This document shows positions 39,733-48,179 of a stretch of 64,000 nucleotides of DNA, in pieces (the stretch's first letter is position 1; each line of letters starts with the position of its first letter). Both the position numbers and the translations under genes were made by a program. The stretch is from Burkholderiales bacterium RIFCSPHIGHO2_01_FULL_63_240 (GTDB taxonomy: Bacteria > Pseudomonadota > Gammaproteobacteria > Burkholderiales > Burkholderiaceae_C), in the NCBI GenBank assembly GCA_001770725.1, contig MERU01000004.1, forward strand, positions 124,001 to 188,000. Direction: 5' to 3'. The notes below the pieces were generated by a model that saw only the letters and a list, made by a program, of their open reading frames with translations, did not search any database and was not told the DNA's origin.

Positions 39733-40122
39733 ATGCCCCGCATCCTCATCATCGAAGACACGCCAGCCAACCTGCAGCTCACGCTGGCCATCCTGGAAGG
39801 CGCAGGTCACACGACCTTGAGCGCCCCGACCGCAGAGCAGGGGCTGCGCATGGCCAGCGCCGAGCCGGTTGAACTGATCTTGATGGACATGCGCCTGCCA
39901 GGCATCGACGGCATGACCGCCACCCGCCTGCTCAAGGAAGACCCACGCACACGCCACATCCCCATCATCGCGCTGACCGCTTCGGCCATGAAGGGCGACG
40001 AGCAGCGCATGCGGGCCGGCGGCTGCGCGGGTTACGTGGCCAAGCCCATCCGGTATCAGGTGCTGCTGCAGACCGTCGATGAGGTGCTCGCCCAGCACTC
40101 AGTGACCACAAAACACAACTGA
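39733..40122 (+). CDS. Single-domain response regulator (CheY/DivK-like)
   Basis: A 129-aa receiver domain without an output domain. The acidic pocket IIEDT, phospho-acceptor Asp52 in LILMDMRLPG, the switch threonine in ALTAS and the lysine in VAKPI are all present. It starts 37 bp before the hybrid kinase gene on the same strand, so it is probably a target of that kinase or passes phosphate in a relay. Confidence 0.94.
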   Translation: MPRILIIEDTPANLQLTLAILEGAGHTTLSAPTAEQGLRMASAEPVELILMDMRLPGIDGMTATRLLKEDPRTRHIPIIALTASAMKGDEQRMRAGGCAGYVAKPIRYQVLLQTVDEVLAQHSVTTKHN

Positions 40123-40159
40123 ACGATCCCACCCAAAAAGCACCAGGGAGCGAGTGCAC

Positions 40160-42364
40160 ATGGCTGAGAACGACACGCTGGACTTTCGCCTGCTCTTCGA
40201 ATCGGTACCGGGGCTGTACATGGTGCTGACCCCCGATCTGCACATCGCGGCGGTGAGCAACGAATACGCGCACGCCACCAAGACCGTGCGGGCACAGGTC
40301 GTCGGGCGCCACCTCTTCGAGGTCTTCCCCGACAACCCGCAAGACCAGACCGCCTCGGGCGTGAGCAACCTGCGAGCCTCGCTGCAACGCGTGCTGGCAT
40401 CCCACGAACCCGACTGGATGCCCCTGCAGAAATACGACATCCGCCGGCCCGACTCGGAAGGTGGGGGCTTCGAGGAGCGCTACTGGAGCTGCCTGAACTC
40501 GCCCGTGCTGGACGAGCACGGCACCCTGCGCCTGATCATCCACCGCGCCGAGGACGTGACCGAGTTCGTTCACCTGCGCCAGCGTGGTGCCGAGCAGGAC
40601 AAGGTCACACAGGAGCTGCGCGGCGCGATCGAGCGCGCCGAAGCAGAGGTCTACGTGCGGGCGGAACAGGTGGCCAAGGCCAACGAGCAACTGCAGGCCC
40701 GCAACACCGCCTTGCATGAGAGCGAGACCCGGCTGCGTCGCCTGGCCAGCGAGCTGGAAGTCGTCAACGCCGAGATGACAGAAAAGAACCAGATGCTTGA
40801 AGAGTCGAGCCGCATGAAGTCTGAGTTCCTCTCCAACATGTCGCATGAATTGCGCACGCCGCTGAACGCCATCATCGGCTTTTCTGAGCTGCTCAAGGAC
40901 GGCCTGGTGGGGCCCCTGGCGCAACGCCAGCGCGACTACATGGGGCACATCTTCGAAGGCGGCCAGCACCTGCTGGCGCTCATCAACGACATCCTGGACA
41001 TGTCCAAGGTGGACGCAGGCAAGGTCGAGCTGCAGTTCGAGGCCGTCGATGTGCAGGCGGCACTGGCCGACGGCCTGCGCGTGGTCGAGGAAAAGGCACA
41101 CGCCAAGCAACTGCGCCTGAGCAGCAACATCACCATGCCCATGGGCGAGGTCATGGTGGACGCACGCCGCTTCAAGCAGATCCTCTACAACCTGCTGTCC
41201 AACGCGGTGAAATTCACGCCACAGGGTGGTCAGGTCAACTTGTTGGCAAAGCGGGTGAACCGCCACGACGCTGCCTCCACCTTGCCCGGCTTCCCGGTGG
41301 GACGCCGCACGGGGCTGCCGCCAGGCAATGGAGACGATTTCCTGGAGATCTCGGTGACCGACAGCGGCATCGGCATGCGACCGCAGGACCTCAAGCAGCT
41401 GTTCACCCCCTTCACGCAAATCAACCACCCGGCCAACCGGGGCATCGAAGGCACGGGCCTGGGCTTGGCCATGGTGTTGCGCCTGGCCGAGCTGCATGGC
41501 GGCGCGGTGGCCGTCAGCAGCGAACCCGACCGCGGCACCTGCTTCAGCGTCTGGCTGCCCTGGCGCCACGACACCGTCACCAGCTCTGATGCCAATGCCA
41601 TGCTGGTCGCCCCACGCGGCGTCGCACTGGTGATCGAAGACGACGAACGCGCTGCCACGCTGATGCAGCTGCAACTGGAGACGCAAGGCTTCGTGGTTCG
41701 CCATGTGCACTCCGCCGAGGCGGCGCTGGCACTGGGCGATGAGCTGGTGCCCGACCTGATCACCCTGGACATCGTGCTGCCAGGCATGGACGGCTGGGCG
41801 TTCCTGCGCCGCGTCAAGGCCACACAACGCTGGGCGCAGGTGCCCGTGGTGGTGGTCTCGGTGCAGCCGGATGGCTTGCTGGCCCAGTCGCTTGGGGCCT
41901 CGCTGGCTTTGCAAAAACCCATCCGTTTTGAGGAGCTTCAGATGGGCTTGAGCCGACTGGGACTCAAGCCTGGCGCCCATGACGTGACCGCGCTGGTCGT
42001 CGACGACGATCACCAGGCGGTGGAGGTGCTGGCCCAGCCTCTGCAGAAGCTCGGTTGCGTGGTGCTGCGGGCCTATGGTGGCGCGGAGGGGGTGGCACTG
42101 GCGCGCCGCTTCAAGCCCGACCTGCTCATGCTGGACCTGGAGATGCCCGAATTCAACGGTTTCCAGGTGGTCGAAGAACTCAAGCGCGACCCCAGCAGCG
42201 CCGACATACCCATCATGATCGTCACAGGGCGAGATCTGAGCGCGCGGGAGCGCGAGCAACTCATCGGGCAAGTCAGCCAGCCCATCCTCCACAAACAGGG
42301 CGGCGGCCCCGACTGCTTCATCGGTGAGGTGCGACGCGCCCTCGCGCACGTCCTTTTGCACTGA
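40160..42364 (+). CDS. Hybrid histidine kinase, PAS-HisKA-HATPase-REC-REC
   Basis: A 734-aa cytosolic sensor kinase with no membrane helix. A PAS-like domain (about residues 5-130) is followed by a coiled coil, HisKA with MSHELRTPLNAIIG (His229) and a HATPase with NLLSNAVKFTP, DSGIGM and GTGLGLAM. Two receiver domains follow, with phospho-acceptors Asp537 (TLDIVLPGMDGW) and Asp659 (MLDLEMPEFNGF). ATG at 40160 has a GGGAG ribosome site. With the preceding single-domain regulator it could form a multi-step relay. It is the last core gene before the island. Confidence 0.94.
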   Translation: MAENDTLDFRLLFESVPGLYMVLTPDLHIAAVSNEYAHATKTVRAQVVGRHLFEVFPDNPQDQTASGVSNLRASLQRVLASHEPDWMPLQKYDIRRPDSEGGGFEERYWSCLNSPVLDEHGTLRLIIHRAEDVTEFVHLRQRGAEQDKVTQELRGAIERAEAEVYVRAEQVAKANEQLQARNTALHESETRLRRLASELEVVNAEMTEKNQMLEESSRMKSEFLSNMSHELRTPLNAIIGFSELLKDGLVGPLAQRQRDYMGHIFEGGQHLLALINDILDMSKVDAGKVELQFEAVDVQAALADGLRVVEEKAHAKQLRLSSNITMPMGEVMVDARRFKQILYNLLSNAVKFTPQGGQVNLLAKRVNRHDAASTLPGFPVGRRTGLPPGNGDDFLEISVTDSGIGMRPQDLKQLFTPFTQINHPANRGIEGTGLGLAMVLRLAELHGGAVAVSSEPDRGTCFSVWLPWRHDTVTSSDANAMLVAPRGVALVIEDDERAATLMQLQLETQGFVVRHVHSAEAALALGDELVPDLITLDIVLPGMDGWAFLRRVKATQRWAQVPVVVVSVQPDGLLAQSLGASLALQKPIRFEELQMGLSRLGLKPGAHDVTALVVDDDHQAVEVLAQPLQKLGCVVLRAYGGAEGVALARRFKPDLLMLDLEMPEFNGFQVVEELKRDPSSADIPIMIVTGRDLSAREREQLIGQVSQPILHKQGGGPDCFIGEVRRALAHVLLH

Positions 42365-42511
42365 GCCAACCGTTCGCGCCGAGGCGGCGATGGTCCGATC
42401 GAAATTGCGTTGAAAATCGCTGGATCACCAAAGATCAAGCCCATGAAACTCGCCACCTGCGAGTTCAATTAGCGTTTCAAGGGAGTTCAACACATCCCAC
42501 GCAACGACCAT

Positions 42512-42541
42512 AAGCTGTTGTCAACAAACAGCTTTTCTCCC
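42512..42541 (+). terminator. Hairpin with T-rich tail between kinase and integrase
   Basis: AAGCTGTT and AACAGCTT form a perfect 8-bp stem with a 7-nt loop (GTCAACA), followed by TTCTCC. It may end the kinase transcript or insulate the island. The T-run is short, so efficiency is uncertain. Confidence 0.5.
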
Positions 42542-42579
42542 ATAGCGTCCCATCACGTCTCACTGAAGCACAACAAAAA

Positions 42580-42629
42580 TGGGTAGCTAGCTGGGTAGCT
42601 AGCGGACTAAAATTGCGCCTAGCTACCCA
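42580..42629. repeat. 12-bp tandem repeats with inverted copy before the integrase
   Basis: TGGGTAGCTAGC occurs twice in tandem (42580-42603), and CTAGCTACCCA, its inverted copy, lies at 42619-42629, 14 bp before the integrase ATG. The arrangement resembles arm-type recombinase or excisionase sites, or an autoregulatory operator. Confidence 0.65.
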
Positions 42630-42643
42630 TTGGAGGACGAGCC

Positions 42644-43903
42644 ATGGCACGCCGGGGAAATTTGCTGGACGATGTACAGATTCGACGCTGGGTCGCAAAG
42701 GGCGCCGCCATCGCGCGATCTGATGGCGATGGCTTGACTTTCACCTTGTCGAGTGCAGGAACCGCCACGTGGGTTCTGCGCTACCGAGTCTCTGGTGTGC
42801 GCCGCAAAGAAATCACGCTTGGAAACTATCCGGACCTGACCCTCGCTGCAGCCCGAAAGCTTGCTCGTGAGCGACGCGTTGATGTAGACCAAGGCAAAGA
42901 TCCTGCCGCGGACAAGAAGGTCCTGAAAATGAGGACCCAGATGGCTTGGACAGTGCGGGAGTTGATCTCGGACTACAAGGAAAAGAAGCTGACCACACCG
43001 CCATTGGCGGAGGGAACTGTCTACTACCGAAAGTGGGATCTGGACAAGATTATCGGACCCAAGTTGGGCTCCATGGAAGTACGCCACGTCACCCCTGCTG
43101 ACATCGTGCACGTGATTGAGTCCAGCAAACGTTCCTGGACGATCTGCAAACGCTTGCTCACTTCAGCGAAATTGCTTTTCGCACACGCGTGCGGCAAGCG
43201 CCTGATCAATGTGAACCCATGCGTGGGCATTGACCTCACTGCTTTGATGGGCGCACGCCCACCCATTCGCAAGCGCGTGATGCTGGCCGAGGACGAACTG
43301 CGTGCGCTCCTGAAGGACATCAGCGACATTGGCGTTGAAAACGGCCTGGCCTTCCGCATCTTGCTGGCCACCTGTGTTCGGTCCATCGAACTGGCCAAAG
43401 CCAGATGGGAGCACATCGACTTCGAACTTGGTACTTGGTGGGTGCCGGCCGAATCGGTCAAAACGCGCACAGGCTTTTTGGTCCCCATCACACCAACAGT
43501 TGCAGAGTGGTTCAAAAGTCTCCAGTGCCTCTCCGGTGACTCCCCTTGGGTTTTGCCTGCCAGAACGGATCGACGCCGCAAACGTGTGGGTGACACTCAT
43601 GTGGGAAAAACGACGCTTTGGGCGGCAATCACCCGGGCCTTTGATCGCGGCGACATCGACGTGCGGCGCTTTACCCCTCACGACACCCGTAGCACGGCAA
43701 AGGGGCATATGCGAAACATGGGGATCCCCAACGACATCACCGAGATTGCACTCAATCACGCGCTCAAAGGCATGGAGGCTGTCTACGATGTGCGCGAGGA
43801 GATCCCCGAGCGCCGTCAAGCCTTGGAAAAATGGGCGGCCTTCATCGAGGCTTGCGAAACTGGCCGCCCCTGGAATGTGCAACCTATACGGCGCGTGGCT
43901 TGA
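42644..43903 (+). CDS. P4-type tyrosine recombinase (island integrase)
   Basis: A 419-aa integrase. The N-terminal arm-binding DUF4102-like domain (RYRVSGVRRKEITLGNYPDL, LAAARKLARE) is followed by a core-binding domain and the catalytic domain. The catalytic set is complete: Arg246 (CVRSIELAKARW), His346 and Arg349 (PHDTRSTAKGHM), His372 (LNHALKG) and Tyr381 (AVYDV). P4-type enzymes normally integrate next to their own gene. GGAGGA precedes the ATG. The gene is intact, so the island may still be mobile. Confidence 0.93.
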   Translation: MARRGNLLDDVQIRRWVAKGAAIARSDGDGLTFTLSSAGTATWVLRYRVSGVRRKEITLGNYPDLTLAAARKLARERRVDVDQGKDPAADKKVLKMRTQMAWTVRELISDYKEKKLTTPPLAEGTVYYRKWDLDKIIGPKLGSMEVRHVTPADIVHVIESSKRSWTICKRLLTSAKLLFAHACGKRLINVNPCVGIDLTALMGARPPIRKRVMLAEDELRALLKDISDIGVENGLAFRILLATCVRSIELAKARWEHIDFELGTWWVPAESVKTRTGFLVPITPTVAEWFKSLQCLSGDSPWVLPARTDRRRKRVGDTHVGKTTLWAAITRAFDRGDIDVRRFTPHDTRSTAKGHMRNMGIPNDITEIALNHALKGMEAVYDVREEIPERRQALEKWAAFIEACETGRPWNVQPIRRVA

Positions 43904-43908
43904 TGCAC

Positions 43909-45888
43909 TTACAAAGGTTCCGGTTGCAACCCATATTTCTTCGCAATGCCCCGCGCCATCTCAGGAAACAAAACGCCGAGCACCTTGTCGTAGGTGCTCG
44001 GACGCAGGTAAGTCACGTCTTGAAGGTCGACCCCATCAATGATGGATTGCCTCCATCTGGCATAGCTATCAGCCTGTGCCTTTGTGAAATGCGCCTCTAG
44101 ACCATAGGCCTTCACAGCCATCGTGTAGATGGTGTGCCAACGCTTGTTGTCAGGCCCGCTCTGCATGATGGCGTTGAGCACTTGGTAACCCGTGTTCATG
44201 TCATACCCCACGCCTCGGTTCTGCTGGATCGACAGGATGCGGGTAACCATCCCGGATTCGTCCACCATCATCCGATCAAGAGCGCCTGGCAGTCCATGCG
44301 CAGCAAGCGCCTCAGAAGCTTCCTCCACTTGCTGCCAAAGTTCGCTGTCGCTGCCCAAGAATTGGGGCTTGGGGCCATTGCCCACGTGCTTTCGCCCTGC
44401 CCTCTTGATACCGACGTTGGCGTCGTGAAACGACGTCATCGCAGAGATGTACCTGGCGGCCCAGTACGCTGCGGGTTGAGCAAGGTAGGCGGGGCGGCGC
44501 AACTCCAAGAGTCGCTCGCGGTAGCGCAAGGTCACAGGGTGTTCATCAATCGCTGATTCAAGCACCCGGCGCTTGGCCCGCAGGACGGGGTGGTGCACCC
44601 ACCGCTTCCCGAGCAACTGGTTGACCACCAAGTCACGCAAATTCTCGCGTGTCACCGTCCCGCCCAGCGAGCCAATGTCAATCTCCAGTGTCGGCATGTC
44701 CAGATCCCGAATCCGCCGCAACTTCTCGTCGTCGATGCCATGCGTCACAGTCACCTCGACCAGGATGGCTGCAGGCCAAGTGAAGGGGTACGTGTCTTCT
44801 TCGTCTTCGTCGAAGTCCCCGGCAACCCAAGTCATGGTCCCGCCCCAACCGTGAACCTTGCCTGGATTCAGATCTGCAATGACATCGGGAACGATGCTCG
44901 CCACCTTTTTTTCAAGACGAACGTCGCCAAAGTCGAGTTGACGAGGCCCTGTCATCCACATCTTGCGGATGCTGGCCGTCTCCCACTCTCCGGCGAACTC
45001 ATCTGGCGGATCCCGTTCCACCACAACCTCCAGGCCCGGGGTTGCAATGGACGATGCACTTTCAAGGATGGCTTTCACCTCGCGGTGCAGCACCGTCTCG
45101 CGCCTCAAAACAGGAACGAGGCTTGGCTCCACGTCTTTCGGCAACTGTGCCAGAAACTCAGCTTCGTCTGCCGCATCCCAACTGTCGAGTGCATCCTTTG
45201 CGGCTTTGGCCGCGACTGCGTCACCTTCAACAGCCAGACTGGCGTCATTCCAGTGTGAACACCAGTGCATATCTGGAAGAATTCGCAGTCTCGCGCGGAT
45301 CTCCTCCGGGTCCATCATTGCAAGGGATGGATCTGAGAGCGAAAGCGTCACGACGGCATGCCCCAGTCCATCAGACCCAGGCTCGCGCACCCCCGTCAGA
45401 TCAACCAGCAACTGCCGCCCGTCATCCAAGGTCAGCAGCGCCGTGGCGTGGTCGTGCATCGTCGCGTTTACGATTGAAATGTGCTCGGTGGGTTGTTCCA
45501 CCCAGACCTCATACCCATGCCCGAGAAAACCAAGTGCCGTTCGATTCATCCGTCGCCGCGGCAACACCAACACCCCCAACTCCAACAAGTGCCGAGTTGC
45601 CGCTACGCGGGCAGCAACCAGTGAACAGTCGTCTTTGTGCGCGCCGTCAGGATGCCGGAAATGAGCCGTTGGTCTCACCCGCAAGGGCTGACCCGCCATC
45701 ACCGGAGTGAGAGGCAAATCACAAGCTGGGCAGATGCAGGCAGCGGTCCGACTGACGACGTCCGAATCATGTATGTAGCGCGGCTGACCAGTTTTTGCGT
45801 CGTGCGCCCACTTCAACGGCACAGCAGACACATCCGCACCAGAACCCATACTTGCCGAGCCGCTACGGTCAATTTGCCATGTGCTCAT
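43909..45888 (-). CDS. CoiA-like nuclease-domain protein
   Basis: A 659-aa protein resembling the competence CoiA-like group. The N-terminus has a zinc-type CICPAC (51-56) with HFRH (76-79), His84 and Cys88, as in CoiA. The middle has TVLHREVKAILES, then a restriction-like nuclease pattern: VPDVIAD near residue 332 and VEVTVTHGID near 377. The C-terminal 250 residues are helical and unrecognised. Such proteins in islands are probably DNA-acting nucleases. The start is ATG at 45888 with an AGAGGA site. It is divergent from an HNH gene and ends 5 bp from the integrase. Confidence 0.7.
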   Translation of the reverse strand: MSTWQIDRSGSASMGSGADVSAVPLKWAHDAKTGQPRYIHDSDVVSRTAACICPACDLPLTPVMAGQPLRVRPTAHFRHPDGAHKDDCSLVAARVAATRHLLELGVLVLPRRRMNRTALGFLGHGYEVWVEQPTEHISIVNATMHDHATALLTLDDGRQLLVDLTGVREPGSDGLGHAVVTLSLSDPSLAMMDPEEIRARLRILPDMHWCSHWNDASLAVEGDAVAAKAAKDALDSWDAADEAEFLAQLPKDVEPSLVPVLRRETVLHREVKAILESASSIATPGLEVVVERDPPDEFAGEWETASIRKMWMTGPRQLDFGDVRLEKKVASIVPDVIADLNPGKVHGWGGTMTWVAGDFDEDEEDTYPFTWPAAILVEVTVTHGIDDEKLRRIRDLDMPTLEIDIGSLGGTVTRENLRDLVVNQLLGKRWVHHPVLRAKRRVLESAIDEHPVTLRYRERLLELRRPAYLAQPAAYWAARYISAMTSFHDANVGIKRAGRKHVGNGPKPQFLGSDSELWQQVEEASEALAAHGLPGALDRMMVDESGMVTRILSIQQNRGVGYDMNTGYQVLNAIMQSGPDNKRWHTIYTMAVKAYGLEAHFTKAQADSYARWRQSIIDGVDLQDVTYLRPSTYDKVLGVLFPEMARGIAKKYGLQPEPL

Positions 45889-46033
45889 TGATTGCGATCC
45901 TCTTCCATATTGGATTGAGCGTGAATGCACTGATGCCAGGGCGAAGTGGATTTTCAGAGATACTTCGACCACTTGACAGTCATTATCCCGATCAGAATGA
46001 GCGCGCCAAGACTCGCATGATTCAATGTGCCCG

Positions 46034-46813
46034 ATGAGCAAGCCCACCGAACAAACCGTCAAGCGCTTATTCGCCCTGTCTGGCAACCTGTGCACCTTCC
46101 CTGGTTGCTCCCTACCCATGGTCGAAGCCACTGGCGTCGTCACCGGCGAGATATGCCATATCCACGCAAGGCGAAGCGGCGGGCCGAGGTTCGCCCCAGA
46201 TCAGACAGAGAAAGAACGGCAGGCTTTCAACAACCTGACTTTGATGTGTGGCCCTCACCACAAAGTCATTGATTCCCAGCCAGAAATTTACTCTGCCGAC
46301 GTCCTCAGGGAGATGAAGTCGGTTCACGAAGGTGCAGCGGGTCGGCCCGAGCAACCGACTGATGGCGTCTATGCAAAGATCCTTCTGAACCATATGGATC
46401 GCATTGAGGTGGTCAACAACTCTGGCAACGTTGCGATCAACAGCCCTGGAGCGATTCAAGCGGGCACTGTCGTTCTCAAGACCACACGCAAATCAGTCAC
46501 GGTCACGCCTCCGCCAAACACTGTTGGTGCCGATGCGCAACTCAGCCTCTACGTTCAGTACCTGATCTCCCGCTACAACGAGTTCGCGGGCTCAGATCCA
46601 AGGCGCGCCACAGCATTCAATCCCAGCGTGATTTCCAAGAACATTGAACACAAATTCGGCGCGCCCTGGCGGCTCCTATCTGTTGCTAGTTTCGACGAGG
46701 TATGTGGCTACCTTCAGCAGCGGATCAGCAAGACAAGTCTGGCCAAGCTGAACAACAGCAAAGGCAGACCTTCATTTTCAAGCTACGCCGACCACCTCAG
46801 GAAGAACGCCTGA
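46034..46813 (+). CDS. HNH-type endonuclease-like protein
   Basis: A 259-aa protein with an HNH nuclease domain in its first 80 residues. LCTFPGC (Cys20, Cys25) and GEICHIHARR supply the first strand and catalytic histidine region, NNLTL the asparagine (Asn67) and MCGPHHKVID the last histidines. The C-terminal 150 residues (AQLSLYVQYLISRYNEFAG, then a helical end) are not recognised and may bind a partner or sense a signal. It is divergent from the CoiA-like gene with a 145-bp shared spacer, which suggests a common function. Confidence 0.85.
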   Translation: MSKPTEQTVKRLFALSGNLCTFPGCSLPMVEATGVVTGEICHIHARRSGGPRFAPDQTEKERQAFNNLTLMCGPHHKVIDSQPEIYSADVLREMKSVHEGAAGRPEQPTDGVYAKILLNHMDRIEVVNNSGNVAINSPGAIQAGTVVLKTTRKSVTVTPPPNTVGADAQLSLYVQYLISRYNEFAGSDPRRATAFNPSVISKNIEHKFGAPWRLLSVASFDEVCGYLQQRISKTSLAKLNNSKGRPSFSSYADHLRKNA

Positions 46814-46860
46814 CGCGCTGCGTGCCACCCATCGGAGAAACCTCTTCGACAGCTTTCTGA

Positions 46861-47139
46861 TCAGTCCGCGATGGACGGCCCAAACAAATCGTTGGTGATC
46901 TGTTCCCCACGACCCACCTCCTCACCTTGCTGATCACCGCCTGGGCGAGACGCCACGATGGAAACGACGTGTCCGCTCTGAATGAGCAAGCCATCGTATG
47001 CAAGCACCCGCAGTCGATTGATCCTCTTCGTGCCCTTGGGGAACTGGATCAGATCGTCGTACAGCCTGGGGTGATCAGCACGCGCCAGTTCAAATACCAG
47101 CCGGATTGGCTCTCCACTGACCTTGGCGTTGCCGTTCAT
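46861..47139 (-). CDS. Small protein coupled to the ParM-like gene, possible ParR-like adaptor
   Basis: A 92-aa protein of unknown family. Its ATG overlaps the stop of the actin-like gene by 4 bp (ATGA), so the two are translationally coupled. The region ADHPRLYDDLIQFPKGTKRI followed by NRLRVLAYDGLLIQSG looks like a small helical DNA-binding or adaptor domain. In actin-type partition operons the small gene after parM usually encodes the centromere-binding ParR/StbB; the position fits, the sequence match is weak. The C-terminal 30 residues are polar and likely disordered. Confidence 0.6.
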   Translation of the reverse strand: MNGNAKVSGEPIRLVFELARADHPRLYDDLIQFPKGTKRINRLRVLAYDGLLIQSGHVVSIVASRPGGDQQGEEVGRGEQITNDLFGPSIAD

Positions 47140-48179
47140 TGCTTGCTCCCCGACGGCATCGCACCTTGATCAGCCCGTGGGGCGGCCATCACCGTTCGCG
47201 CATAGTTCTGCCCTGCCAGTTGAAAGCCCCGCACATTGGCGAACATGGGTTCCTTGACCTCATGGATCTTGTGATTCGGGAACGCGGCCTTCACCGCCTT
47301 CTTGAATAGGAAGGCACCGCCTCCGACCAAGATGATGTTCTGCAAGCTATGTGGCGATTCGATGTACTGCTTCATTGCCGACACGGCCTGCTGCGCCACC
47401 GCCTCAGCCATGGGCATGAATCTGGTGATGTCGTAGGACTTCTGGAAAATCACCGGCTGCTTGCCCGTTCGCAAGGCCAGATCGATGGCGTCGAGGTCGC
47501 GATAGGGGCTGCCGATGTCTTTGGTGATCTCGGCGGCGATCAGTCGCAGCACATCCGACATGCCACGGTTGAACGAATGGCTTTGCTTTTGAACCTGCCT
47601 CATGCCCCTGGCCACCAACCAGTCGAAGGTTCGTGAGCCAGGGTCGATGATCAAGCTCTGCTCGTTGCCGATGGTGGCCATCTTCTTGTGCACCGATGCG
47701 TAATGCGCCAGCGCTCCCTGAGGCTGCGCCACAGCGAGTGCCTTGACGACAGTCACCGTCTTGCCACTCCCAACGTCATGCGTTCCCGTCATCGCCTTCT
47801 CCAGCGCCGCCTTCTTGAGGTGCAGCAGGGCCACAGGCAGGCCCACCACCAGGAGGTCGATGCGACTTTGCTTCATGAGATGCAGGGCGCCTCGAAGCAA
47901 GGCCATGTACTCGGGCGTGTCGGTGTACTCGTCGTGCAATTGGGTTGCACGCACGGAATCGGCCACCAGGTGGACATCGGGCCCGACCTCGTAGAACAGG
48001 TGTCCGATGGGGATGGACACGGTTTTGCGCCGCTCGGATGCCGACCAGGCCTGAGTCTCGCTGGCGCTCGGGTAGGCAATGGAAGGGAAGTTGGCGCAGC
48101 GGATCTCGGTACCCTCCGTGCCAACGACGTATTTGGTGTTGCCTGATCCGACATCCACCGCTCTGACGATCAAATCCAT
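47136..48179 (-). CDS. Actin-like ATPase, ParM/StbA type (PRTRC system protein D-like)
   Basis: A 347-aa actin-fold protein. Nucleotide-site motifs are DVGSGNTK (phosphate 1, residues 9-16), IIDPGSRTFDWLV (phosphate 2) and IILVGGGAFLF (adenosine). ParM proteins form filaments that push DNA copies apart. The match is best to the version in PRTRC cassettes (protein D). GGAGG six bases before the ATG at 48179 fixes the start. The coupled small gene downstream could be its adaptor. A large hairpin-rich non-coding stretch upstream could hold its centromere. Confidence 0.83.
   Translation of the reverse strand: MDLIVRAVDVGSGNTKYVVGTEGTEIRCANFPSIAYPSASETQAWSASERRKTVSIPIGHLFYEVGPDVHLVADSVRATQLHDEYTDTPEYMALLRGALHLMKQSRIDLLVVGLPVALLHLKKAALEKAMTGTHDVGSGKTVTVVKALAVAQPQGALAHYASVHKKMATIGNEQSLIIDPGSRTFDWLVARGMRQVQKQSHSFNRGMSDVLRLIAAEITKDIGSPYRDLDAIDLALRTGKQPVIFQKSYDITRFMPMAEAVAQQAVSAMKQYIESPHSLQNIILVGGGAFLFKKAVKAAFPNHKIHEVKEPMFANVRGFQLAGQNYARTVMAAPRADQGAMPSGSKQ

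Noticed and set aside
42365..42643. tRNA gene or tRNA 3' end as the island's attachment site
   Set aside because: No T-arm GTTCRANNC with matching acceptor stem could be found in the junction.
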